Source: Ipomoea triloba (taxonomy: Eukaryota > Streptophyta > Magnoliopsida > Solanales > Convolvulaceae). Taken from it: a stretch of 64,000 nt of DNA. This document shows, piece by piece, positions 45,962 to 56,500 of this stretch; position 1 is the stretch's first letter, and each line of letters starts with the position of its first letter. The stretch is from NCBI RefSeq assembly GCF_003576645.1, contig NC_044920.1, positions 11,403,032-11,467,031 of the forward strand. Reading direction: 5' to 3'. Both the position numbers and the translations under genes were made by a program. Below the pieces are notes generated by a model. It saw nothing but the letters and a program-made list of their open reading frames with translations, had not been told where the DNA came from and did not search any database.

Positions 45962-45999
45962 CTCTACCCTTCTTACAAGGAGCTTCGTCCCCGAAGCTC
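45962..45999 (-). other. Family A polypurine tract and adjacent hairpin
   Basis: Minus strand: AAGAAGGGTAGAG abuts the LTR start TGTAATACC. An 8-bp stem (45980-45987 with 45992-45999) with loop GGGA precedes it. The same layout with a different stem is seen in E. Confidence 0.7.
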
Positions 46000-46167
46000 A
46001 AAGCTCACGGGAACTAGGATTGGATAGATTAAAAGAATAAGGATTGATCAAAGGTTAAAGAAAAGATTGCTCAACCACACCTATACTTAAGAACATACTA
46101 TACTCCTAATTCCTAAGCTTCTAGCTTACCCAACCCATGCATAGCATGCAAGAACTAAGCTAACTTC

Positions 46168-47400
46168 CTACCTTGGCCAAAAGAAAAGGAACAAAACGAA
46201 AACCTTAACATGCGAACGAGGAAAAACTCGCTGACCTTGAAAACCACCTCGCGACGAGCTACCAGGAGCCTGAAACGATCCGGGGTGCAAGTACTCCGGC
46301 GGAACCTCAATGCCTAGCTTAGCTTCGATGAAACCCAGGCACTGAAAACCGCGGTCCACCCTTAGATCCAACAATGTGAACCTCGCCTCGACCATACGGT
46401 GCATTTCCTGCAACTGGAGAAGTACGGGGTCAATTGGCTGCGCAGAAACTAGAGGATCGTGTTGTTCCTTCCGCCGGTGCTCCCGATCAATCTCGTCCTC
46501 GGACTCCTCCACAGAGCTATCATCTTCCTCACCGTCGCCTGTCTGCTCGGCCTCCTGGGGTACCACCAAACCTCTCAACCTCTTGTGTGGAATGTGATAG
46601 CGGTTTATAAGCACCCTGCTCTCATCCGGTGGCATCTTGCTCAACTCTTGGGTGGTGATGTATTCATTCCCGCCTACCCGAAATAAACCAAAGTGCTGCA
46701 GATTTGGAGCATTGAAAACACCATGAACTGGTTGCTTAGCTAACTCCCCAGTCACATTCACTCCCTTTTTCTGAAAAATCCAACTCAGAATCATCCCATA
46801 CGGCCGATTGCGACGCTAAACTGTCTTGTAAAACTCCATATGTGAAATCATCAAACTGGCATATTGAACTTAATCCTATGCTTCAAGAAGTAAGCAAAAG
46901 TGCACTCTAAACCCGCTACCTCCTTGCTATTGTTCTTGTTAGGCAACAAACTCTCCCCTACGAGCATAGTCAATATCCTTTGCTCTCCCGTCAGGTCATA
47001 CTTAATGGGCCTGGCATCCAAAGTGATGCCCTCCTCATGCCCCAACATATACTGCAGATAGTCACGGAATCCTACCTCCGGGATCTCAATCCAATAATGC
47101 CTATCATACTGACATACACCTCCTAACAGCAACTTGAGTAATTTAGCAAGCTTAGGAGGGTCAAAGGAAATCTTCACACCCTTCACAATTGTTGTGAGCA
47201 CGGGTACCTGATTAACCTTTTTAACCCGCATATTCTGATAAAACTCATCAACTAGGTTGGGGTAGACTACATTCTCAATGAGCAAAAATTGCTCCAACAA
47301 GCCTTGAAAATTAAGCATATCCACAAGCTCGGGCGAGAAATGTAAAGGGTCGAGAGCTTTATCATCGAGAACTGATACCGGATATTTTCTTAGCCTTCTC
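46168..47400 (-). pseudogene. Plant-transposon-protein-like ORF carried by family A
   Basis: Two frames belong to one protein. The first (47324-46851, open upstream to about 47400 without ATG) has LVDEFYQNMRV, VKGVKISFDPPKLAKLL, and ILTMLVGESLLPNKNN. After a frameshift and stops, the second (46794-46168) continues YGMILSWIFQKKGVNVTGE, then an acidic stretch, then QLQEMHRMVEARFTLLDLRVDRGF. This pattern is like the putative plant transposon protein domain found in many plant retroelement ORFs, and is distantly similar in layout to the ATHILA ORF of D. It occupies the place of pol. Function unknown. Confidence 0.6.
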
Positions 47401-47885
47401 CCATATTGTTTGGACTACCTCACACTATTGATTTGGAGCTTCCTGGCTGCTTGAGTAGTGCACCAAAAATAGAGGAGATGTGCACGAGAACTGTACTGCC
47501 GCCGGCGTGCTTGGCCTACTGCTCCCACGGAATTGTTTCACGGAGCTCTGGACTACAATACTGCTACGGGGAAGAAAAGAAGGCGGAGAAGAAAAGGGTC
47601 CGATAGATCAAAAGACAAGGGTAGGGTTTTAATCTGGGTGGAAAGGGGAAAATACAACTCTGCCCTTCCTACTAGCGGAACATATTCGCGGATTCTCCCT
47701 CATTGTTGCTCTGTTGCACGAGCCCGTGCGGAACACTTCCACGGACCAACCCGTACCAATCCTCCCTTCCGCAAGGCTACACGGAAACGTCCCGCGGTGT
47801 GACCAGCTCCGCGTCTCCCTTTCGCACTGCCAAGCTCGCCTTGGTTTTAAAATAAAAATCGAGTCTTGCAACCTGGGATCGATAA

Positions 47886-47986
47886 GTCAGCGTGGTTGAA
47901 TGGTCTGGTCCCTTACTACCCTTACTCCATCGCGGGTTCGAGCTTCTTCTTATGCGAACTTGATGTCTCTTCGTCCTTTTTTTTTA
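47886..47986 (+). other. Possible SINE or tRNA-derived relic
   Basis: A box-like TGGTTGAATGG (47893-47903) and B box-like GGTTCGAGCTT (47935-47945) are 42 bp apart, as in tRNA-type Pol III promoters, and a run of T (about 47978-47986) follows. The T-stem partner bases are not complementary, so it is not a working tRNA gene. No clear target duplication was found. Confidence 0.4.
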
Positions 47987-48129
47987 CCTTGGTTTAACGA
48001 ATTCCTTGTTTTTGCCACTTAAAACTAACGAAAACTCGTATAGCTCACTTAAAGGTTCAACAACTAAGAGATCAAACTACCCTTCCCGTATTACATGCCT
48101 ATATGAAATGCAACTAGAGATTAGGCTCG

Positions 48130-49286
48130 AGTGTTACCTTCATTCAGCCCACTAGCTTCAGCCTGAGGTCGGCCCATCACGAAGATCTTCCTCTGCTGTG
48201 GCCCAGACTGCGGCCCACGAGCACCTCCTCGCTTGTTCCCACTCTTGCCCTCGGTCTCCTACGGGGGTCGGGTCGGGTCGAGGTCTGTACCCCTAGGGTC
48301 GTACTTGGTCCGGAGTGGGACGATACTCCTTTCCCGGACGCACACTCAAAAGCCCTGTGACCTCGTTGACCGCAACTGAAACACTCAACCAAGTACCCTT
48401 CACAATTCCTCCCTGGATGGTCTTTCCTACACCTCCTACAATAAAAGTGCCGCTCTCGGACTCCGTCACTCCTAGGTCCTTGCCCCAAGCTAGGGCGGGA
48501 TGTGCCTCCACTGTTGGCACCGCTGCTCTAAAAGCTTCCTCCCAAGCCGGAGCCTCCAGGCCTATGCCTCTTGGAGTCGGACGCACTACCCTCCCTGGGC
48601 TTCTTAGATCGGTCCTGCGCTCCCCGCCGGATAGTCAGCACTCGATAGTGATCTGCCGCACTACTGTAGGCCTCGCTCAACATCTAAAATTTGAACACAA
48701 CCAACGCCATACGAGTGTCCAGGTTCAACCCTGCGACAAACCTCTCGATCTTACTTTCTTCCGTCGAGGCCAACGCTGGGGCGAAGCGAGCCAACTCCAG
48801 AAAACGCTTATGGTATTCCTGCACAGACCGGGGACCCTGCGTGAGGCGCAAGAACTCCTCCTACATCGCCGCTTTCACATGTGCGGGATAGAAACGAGCG
48901 CGCATCCTATCCTTGAAGGTCTCCCAGCAGAGGTCGGGCTCCTGTCGGATCGTCGGGCCCTCATGAACCCACCAAAGATCGACTTCTAGTTGCAAGTAGA
49001 AGTTGGCCATCTCGACGCGCCGCCCCTCCCGACACTCCACCACCTCCAGGATCTTGTCGAAGGAACGTATCCACTCCTCGAGCACTACCGGGTCCTCCTG
49101 CCCAGCGTAAAAAGGTGGATGCTGCCCTACCACCCTCCGGACTAAGTCCGGATGCCAACACTGATGGTTCTGAACCATCGCATTACCGAGGAACTAAGAG
49201 ATCCGCGTCAGCTGTTGAAGGTTCTGCATCAGCTGCTCACTGAACGGAATATCAAGGACATCCTCGCGTCTCCGGGGTGGCACCAT
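48130..49286 (-). pseudogene. gag: Family A gag (chromovirus-type, several stops and shifts)
   Basis: It starts MVPPRRREDVLD at 49286. Core motifs follow: PPFYAGQEDPVVLEEWIRSFDKI, ANFYLQLEVDLWW, CWETFKDRMRARFYPAHV (to 48861), then in another stretch FLRLTQGPRSVQEYHKRFLELARFAP and the Arg/Ser-rich linker. The nucleic-acid-binding part is CRRCRKDHPGRNC followed by CFSCGQRGHRAFEC (true CCHC) near 48430-48330. A short QAEASG motif near 48160, typical just before the chromovirus protease, is followed by stops and no protease. It would package element RNA. Broken here. Confidence 0.8.
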
Positions 49287-49556
49287 GACTGCTACGAAGG
49301 AAAGGTAAGCTACGAAAAGACGCGTGGCGCTGCAGTCGGCCTTCCCAATTCGCGCAATCAGAAGTGAGAACACGCCCACAACAGACAAGCAAACAAGCAA
49401 AGCAGATACAAACAAGATATAAACAATTAAAACGAGTCCTCACCGCGAGTCCTAGTTCTCACACAGTCTTAGGAGTCACGTTTCCTTAACTTATACTATT
49501 CAAGTCCTAGAGTCTCAAGTGTTCAACCCTAGGATTCCTACTTAGACCTCAACACA

Positions 49557-49570
49557 GGCTCTGATACCAA
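49557..49570 (-). other. Primer-binding site of family A (initiator tRNA-Met type)
   Basis: The minus strand reads TTGGTATCAGAGCC directly after the LTR, the usual plant initiator tRNA-Met primer site. It fixes the strand of the element. Confidence 0.9.
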
Positions 49571-49966
49571 CTGTGACACCCCAATTTTTCACAAGCTAAG
49601 ATAGGTATAACTTAACATAAAAGCTATAGATCTCAAGGACTAATCATAACCAAAGCGGAAGCATATATAAAACCTGAAGGGTGTCATGCCACACCTAGGT
49701 ACAATCCATACTAGGTGCACAGGCTAAAAATCCAAAAACAAAACATAAATCCTAAAAACATCATAGTCACAAAGCTAGTCAAGGTACATAATCCGAAACA
49801 AAGGGACATAGGCCCAAAAGGAAACTAAACATCGTCTAGCGCGCTCACGGCTTAGACTACTCCATACCTGGAAAACATTTAGAAAACCATTAGCAAAAGA
49901 ATGCTAAGCAACCACCACTCACACTCGTGGAAACATACATAATATAATAAGCTTGTAAATATGTTT

Positions 49967-51152
49967 ACACTAAGGTCGAACACGTAAAGATTGTTGAATT
50001 GAAGTAGTGAGGGTGCAAAGGTTGATAAGATTTAAGGTAGGTAAATGTAAAGAAAAGCGGATGGGGGCTAGAGTATCGTGGAGATTGGTTCGTGGCGTAA
50101 AGTAGAGTATTGATTTCCATTGAGTCATGGTTGAAGGAGCTTGGAACATTGTCATGAGTGGCGTCACACTCAAGCTCCCAATCCTCAGTCGGTTGGGGAA
50201 TTTTGTCAAACACTTTGTCTACAAGTTCTCTCCGGATCTCATCTTCTTAGATTGAGAGCGGGAGATGTGGGTAGTGGGCTACATCTCTTTGCGATATCTC
50301 GCTAAAGAGATGATCCTATAATCTTGAAGAGATCGGGGCCCTCGATCTAACAAGATCATACTAAACATACACACAATTTCAACATTCCCCAAAGAAATCA
50401 AACTCATTCATCAAATTAGATCATGAATACCAAATCTCCATTCTACCTAGCCCCTATCCTAGGGATTAGGCCTTCATAGGCTTTAACAACATCATCTCAT
50501 TCAAATAGAAAAGCATATTTACAAGATCAAGATAAAAAGCAAATAACTTTAGGAGAAAGAAAAAAGCAAGAGAGTTTCAAAGAGAAAACAAGTTTTAATG
50601 AAAGAGTTTACCCAAAGGATCTCAAGGCTATGGAGATCCAAGTTCTCTTCTCCAAGGAGCTCCTCCTCCTCTCCCTAATCCTATCTAACCCTAACCTAAA
50701 GTGAGAAGTGAAAAATTGACAAAAGACTCCCTCCTCCTAGCTGAAATGTCCCTTAAATACTAAAACATCGCGCAGGATTCTGCTGCCTGTCCACGTCTGC
50801 TCACACGCGTGTGGACTGGCGTGGATGGTTACTGGAATAATTCCACGCAAGCTCACACGCGTGGTGGTGCTCGTGGGCGTGGGTTTTTTCGTTTTCGTCT
50901 CTTTTGTTGTTTCCAGTTTGGTGTTTGTGTGCTCCCATGTGCCTTGATTTTTCTTTTTACTGGTTTATGCTCTCTTTGGTTGATTTCAGCCTTCATTCCT
51001 GTGGGAATCCTTCAAAACACTCCACACAAAACTCTTTTGCAATTTGTTAGTAAAATAGCACGAAAGCGCATAATTGCATTCTTTAAGACTTTGTTTTGGC
51101 AAGAAATCAACTTAATTAGTTCTAGATAATTAGGCACTTTTGGCGTCTATCA
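49967..51152 (-). repeat. Element C 3' LTR, truncated
   Basis: It matches 57972-59166. Its missing end together with 830 bp of the host A LTR is replaced by a join at ACAC, shared by both sequences. The palindrome module is at 50791-50884. Confidence 0.88.
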
Positions 51153-52584
51153 AAGTTTCCACACTTTAGATTGCTCGTCCACGAGCAAATTATACATTCA
51201 AAGCCTTCTCATTTAGATGCCAAAAGTATCTAAGCTAAAGATATGCTCAATGATTAGCATTTATTCAAAACACAATCTACCAGGAGATGTGAAATCCTTC
51301 ACAATATCTTCAAGGAATGATAAAAATGTGCCATACACTGCTATCAATATTCAAACAAAGCAAAACCCCTGTTGGTCACAAATTGGACAGTTAATTAGTT
51401 TTCACAATATCATGCAGTCCAAAATTTCATTCACCTCTTATTGTGCGAAGGCCTTAAACTGATCCCCCTAGTGGGAACGATGTACAAAACCTAATCAATC
51501 GGCCTCCCTTGTCGCCAAAGCCCAACATAAAAGTAAGTGAAAATAGATCCATGGGCCTCTCTCCGCCAGTGGCTTGGGCGGTAACTCATTCTTCTCACTT
51601 CCTAGGGTAACATCATCAAGCGACCCGACTTCACATGGAGCTCCATGCTTTTTCGAAGACAGTGCAATGGGTGCTTGAACCCTAGCGAAGCGGCTTTCCT
51701 CATCTCAATTTTCTCATCTCCTAGGGTCATTTTATTGTGAGCAACCGACTCCAGATATAACATTTATATATTTTGAAGACTATGGTTGCTCACCACCTAG
51801 CGAGATGTCTTTCCTCGTATCTTATCTCGGGGATTGGCCTTTTTGCCTTTTCTACTCTTTTCTCCGAACAACCCCTCATGCCTTTTACTTTGGGAAAAGG
51901 GATATTTCACTCAATGCTCAACAGAAAGCTCTCCTTTTGCCCCATGTTCTATTCTATGATTATTCAATTCCGGGCTTCCCTTAACTTATCTTTCTGAAAT
52001 TAGGGGTTGCACACTCCCACTTCGAGAGATCCTTAACTAAGGTCTTTACAAAATAAGAGGCGAATAACAAACAAGCATGCAAATTTCAAATTTTTAAAGG
52101 TCGAGATATGGGTACTTTCAAGGTTATTCAAAGAGGAAACTTTTTGGCACAGATTTAGCATTCTCCAAAGATAGAATGAATAACAACACATACTTGTGGC
52201 TTGATTATCTTTCAAATAAACGAGATAGAGTTTTGTTTAAGAAATATTTTCATTTTAAGCACAGCTCTTTCCACACTTTAGATCCAACATCGTCCTCGAT
52301 GTTGACTTATAATATAACGAAACAAAGAAACAACAAAACATGCATTTTTCCACACTTTAAAATGAAAACATGAGGTTCACATAATAAATAGACAAGGGAT
52401 AAGAGGTAAAGGACCTAGTAAGCATCCCCCGTCATGTTGCTCACAAATTCTTGAAAAGATGACTCTCATTTTCTTGCAACGAGATCTGCATGTAATTATA
52501 GAATCTACAAAATAGAGAATCTCAACTTGGAGGATTATTTGATAAAATGAGGTAAAGATAATAACAAAGCAAAGTAAATATCGG
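51153..52584 (-). other. Element C polypurine tract, hairpins and 3' non-coding block
   Basis: The polypurine tract (AAAGTGTGGAAACTT, minus) is at 51167-51153. Hairpin 51171-51177 with 51182-51188, loop TGGA. A second box with hairpin is at 52269-52304 (stem 52285-52292 with 52297-52304, loop AGGA), and a third box is near 52347. The stretch 51455-52080 is similar to 9180-9830 in D. No gene. Confidence 0.65.
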
Positions 52585-52648
52585 GTTGCCTCCCGATCAG
52601 CGCTACGTTTAACGTCTTTAGCCCGACGAGAATGATATGAGGATCTTG

Positions 52649-53994
52649 TTACTCAACATCCCAGGGTACTAGCCTGCAACACTGGACTATTCCTTGCGCA
52701 TTTTCCAACCCATAGTATTTCTTGACTTGGTGGCCGTTTACTTTGAAAGTTCCTTTCTTGGGATGCATGATCTCTAAAGTTCCGTAAGGAAAAACCTTTG
52801 TAACAACATATGGCCCCGTCCATCGTGATTTAAGCTTTCCAGGAAATAGTCGCAGTCTGGAATTGAATAACAACACCTTATCTCCTTCCGTGAATTCTTT
52901 CTTCTTCCTGATATACATGTCGTGGTAAAACTTGGATCTTTCCTTGTAAGATCTGGATGTCTCATAGGCAAGCAAACGCCATTCTTCCAATTCATTCAGT
53001 TGAAACATCCTCTCCTGTCCAGCTATGGTTAAATCCTCATTCAGCTTTTTGATGGCCCAATATGCCTTATGCTCGATTTCAACTGAAGGTGACATGCTTT
53101 GCCATATACCAATCTGTATGGAGTAGTCCCTATCGGTATCTTATATGCAGTCTGGAAAGCCCATAGCGCGTCGCTAAGCTTGTCGGTCCAATCCTTCCTA
53201 TGCCGAGCCACTATCTTTTCCAATATGTCCTTGATATCTCTATTTGCATTCTCAACTTGCCCGGTAGTCTGAGGGTGATACGGGACTCCTCCTCGATGTT
53301 GTATGCCTTGCTTTTGAAGTAATCTCCGCATGGGCACATTCCGGAAGTGTGTACCCCTATCGCTAATTACAATTCGTGGCACTCCAAATCTTGTGAATAA
53401 TTTCTTTAGAAATCTTGTTACACTCCTGGCATCATTGTTTCGAAGTGCTTCTGCTTCAACCCACTTTGATACGTAATCTACTGCTATAAAAATATATTTG
53501 AAACCTTTGGAATCTGGAAATGGTCCTGCAAAGTCTAATCCCCATATATTAAAAATTTCGCATGCTAGTATGTAATTCTGTGGCATCTCATCTTTCCCAA
53601 TGATGTTCCCAGTCCGTTGACATCTGTTACAATTTCTCACGCAAATCTGAGCGTCCCGAAATATTGAGGGCCAATAGAATCCTGCTTCAAGTACTCTCCT
53701 CTCAGTTCTATTTGCCGAGTGATGGCCCATTCGATGGCACTCTCCCAGAATTTCATGTCCTTCAGCCTCTGTTACACATCGTCGAATTATTTGATCAGCA
53801 CACACTTTGAATAGATATGGCTCGTCCCAGAAATAAAATCGAGATTCTGCTATTAATTTTCTCCTAGCGTGTGTATCCAAGAACTCTGGTAATTCTCCCC
53901 CGACCAGGTAGTTGGCCAGATCAGCGTACCAAGGTGTGAGGTAGAGACCCATCAATTTTTCCTCAGGGAAATACTCGTTCACGTCTCCAGTCAT
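52649..53994 (-). pseudogene. Element C integrase (frameshifted near its C terminus)
   Basis: Integrase joins cDNA to host DNA. The zinc-binding part runs from GHEILGECHRMGHHS to CNRCQ. The core has IWGLDFAGPF (D), VISDRGTHF (D) and GQVENANRDIK (E), so all three catalytic positions are visible. At about 53095 the frame shifts; the C-terminal part (MSPSVEIEHKAYWAIKKLN to 52649) has the GPY-type module SRWTGPYVV. It ends shortly before the post-pol motif. Confidence 0.9.
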
Positions 53995-54582
53995 ATCTTG
54001 TCATTTTTCATTCTCTAACCTTGACAAATGATCCGCTGCACTGTTTTCAACTCCTTTACGGTCCATAATAGTCACGTCGAATTCTTACAATAGCAAAACC
54101 CATCTGATCAGTCTTGGCTTTGCTTCAGGTTTAGACATGAGAAATCTGATAGCTGCATGATCAGTATGAATGACGACCTTTGACATTAAGAGATATGATC
54201 TAAATTTATCTAATGCAAACACTATTGCGAATAACTCTTTCTCGGTCGTGGTGTAGGCTTGTTGTGGCTTTGTCAACATTCGACTAGCATAGGCAATAGG
54301 CTGAAATTTTTTGTCATTTTTCTGCCCTAGCACAACTCCAACTGCAAAATTGCTCGCGTCGCACATTAGCTCAAAAGGTTGATCCCATTTTGGTCCTACA
54401 AGAATTGGAGTATGTACCATGGCATCCTTTAAATTCTGGAATGCTTTCATTGCGTCTTCATTTAGTTCGAATACAGCGTCCTTTTCCAATAGTTTAGTCA
54501 ACGGTCTTGCAATCTTTGAGAAGTCCTTTATAAATATTCTATAGAATCCCACATGTCCTAAGAAACTCCTCAGGGATGTCAC
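53995..54582 (-). pseudogene. Element C RNase H
   Basis: RNase H removes the RNA strand during cDNA synthesis. It shows [49 protein letters not shown] and [13 protein letters not shown], with acidic positions in CDAS, EKE and TDH. TAA at 54085-54087 (consistent with a former CAA) and a TGA just before 53994 break the frame. Confidence 0.88.
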
Positions 54583-54585
54583 ATT

Positions 54586-55524
54586 CTACGGTGGTGGCAG
54601 GGTTTCAATAATTGCTGTCTTAGCTCTATCAACCTCAATTCCTTTTTTCCAAATTTTATGTCCAAGCACAATTCCTTCCGTGACCATGTAATAGCATTTT
54701 TCCCATGACAATGCCAAATTCATCTGATGGCACCGTTCTAAAACCTTCTCCAGATTTCCAAGGCATTCTTCGAAAGTTTCTCCAAAAATCGTGAAGTTGT
54801 CCATAAATACTTCCATAAAATTGCCAATGAAATCTTCAAAAATAGCCAGCATGCAGCGCATGAAGGTAGCAGGGGCATTACAGAGACCAAACGGCATTCT
54901 TCTGTAAGCAAACGTACCAAACGGACAAATGAATGTTGTTTTCTCTTGATCCTCCAAGGCTACTAGAATCTGAAAGTATCCACTCATTCCGTCCAAGAAA
55001 CAATAGTAACCGTATCCGCTTACTTTCTCAATCATTTGATCTACAAAGCGTAACGGAAAGTGGTCTTTACAAGTGGCTTCGTTGAGCTTCCTATAATCGA
55101 TACAGACTCTCCATCAAGTTATCTTTCTCGTGGGAATCAATTCCTTGTTATCATTTTCAGTGACCGTGATTCCACCTTTCTTGGGCACTACATGAGTTGG
55201 GCTAACCCACACGCTGTCCGAAATAGGGTAAATCATTCCGACATCCATAAGTTTGATCACCTCGTTTTTCATGACTTCGAATGTGTTCGGGTTAAGTCGA
55301 CGCTGCGGTTGTGCTACAAGTTTGGATCCTTCTTCCAATAGAATTTTATGTGTGCAAATGGCCGGATTAATCCCTTTTAAATCAGTCATCCTCCAACCGA
55401 TTGCTTCCTTGTTTTTCTTCAGCATTGCTATCAGTTGCTCTTTTTGTATAGCCGAAAGATCTGTAGCGATGACAACTGGCAACTCCTTCCCTGATCCAAG
55501 GTAAGCATACTCAAGATGGGCAGG
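54586..55524 (-). pseudogene. pol: Element C reverse transcriptase, catalytic pair altered
   Basis: It starts around VVIATDLSAIQKEQL and passes PICTHKILLEEG, VSPTHVVPKKGG, TGA at 55114-55116, then VCIDYRKLN, FLDGMSGYFQ and GTFAYRRMPFGLCNAPATF. The catalytic motif reads F-M-D-N-F where F-x-D-D-F is expected; one G to A change explains it. That alone should abolish polymerase activity. A TAG at 54586-54588 separates it from RNase H. Confidence 0.9.
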
Positions 55525-56500
55525 TAAAGGTTTTAGTTCCCCTTCCTGTATTATTTCATCCTCCTTTCTTTTCTCATTTCCATCATCAAATTCCTCCCCA
55601 AATTCATCCACATCATTTCCAACCGTTTCCTCCGAGACTTCACCAACAGAGTTTATATTTTCAACAAATTCAGAAGCATAATCATTATCAATTAAATTAA
55701 AACGATCAACCTCTCGGTGTAAAGCAATATGTAAAGTGTTAAGCTCATGCTCAAAAGTATTTTCATCACAATTCTTAGCCCCTATGGGACATTCCCAATT
55801 AAAATCATGCCTCTTGGCTTTGGGCACTTCGCATAGATAGTCTATTTCATCATGCACGTAGTCAACAAAAAAGCATTCATCCCCATCTAGAAGATATTTC
55901 ATAATTTTGGTTACGTCGAAGCTGGCGGACTCGTCTCCCACACAGATAACGAGTTTGCCTTCTCCCACGTCTATCAAAGCTCTAGCGGTCGCCAAAAAAG
56001 GTCTGCCCAAGATGAGAGGGATCTCCACATCTGGGTCCATATCTAAAATCACAAAGTCCACTAGAAAAATGAATTTATCGACTCGGACCAAAACATCTTC
56101 CACTATACCCCTGGGGTTTTTGGTGGATCGGTCAACCAACTAAATGCACATGCGTGTAGGCTTAAGAGTTTCTAAATTCAATTTCCGATATAGTGCAAAA
56201 AGCATCAAATTAATGCTAGCACCTAGGTCTGCCAAGGCTCTATTAAAAGTAGTGCTCCCTATATTACAAGGTATAGTGAAGCTTCCCGGATCTTTTAACT
56301 TCCGGGGCACATCCTTATGTAATATAGCAGAACACTCTTCTCCTAACACAACAGTAGCGGTTTCAGCCAATCTCTTTTTGTTAGATAGAAGGTCTTTAAG
56401 GAATTTGGCATACCTCGGCATTTCTCCTAGTGCGTCAATAAATGGCATGTCAATGTGTAGTTGGCGTAGCATTTGTAAGAACTTATCATACTTGGCGTTG
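55525..56500 (-). pseudogene. Element C aspartic protease and linker
   Basis: Protease core FNRALADLGASINLM near 56230, then TAG at 56140-56142 (a former CAG fits), NPRGIVEDVLVRVDKF and IPLILGRPFLATARALIDVGEG. An acidic linker of about 130 residues to RT follows. The DLGAS active site is like that of D. Confidence 0.85.

Larger units (their letters stand above)
45962..49571 (-). mobile_element. Family A internal domain, pol-less chromovirus-like element
   Basis: Minus-strand order: initiator tRNA-Met primer site (49557-49570), gag (49286 to about 48130), a spacer with a SINE-like insert, a plant-transposon-protein-like ORF (about 47400-46168), hairpin and polypurine tract (45999-45962). RT, RNase H and integrase are absent. 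It lies between two A LTRs. Confidence 0.8.

Noticed and set aside
46376..46686. Plus-strand frames opposite the A ORF
   Set aside because: Shadows of the minus-strand plant-transposon-protein-like frame.
47533..47871. Overlapping frames on both strands in the A spacer
   Set aside because: GC-rich decayed leader-like sequence; no motif and frames on both strands are equally open.
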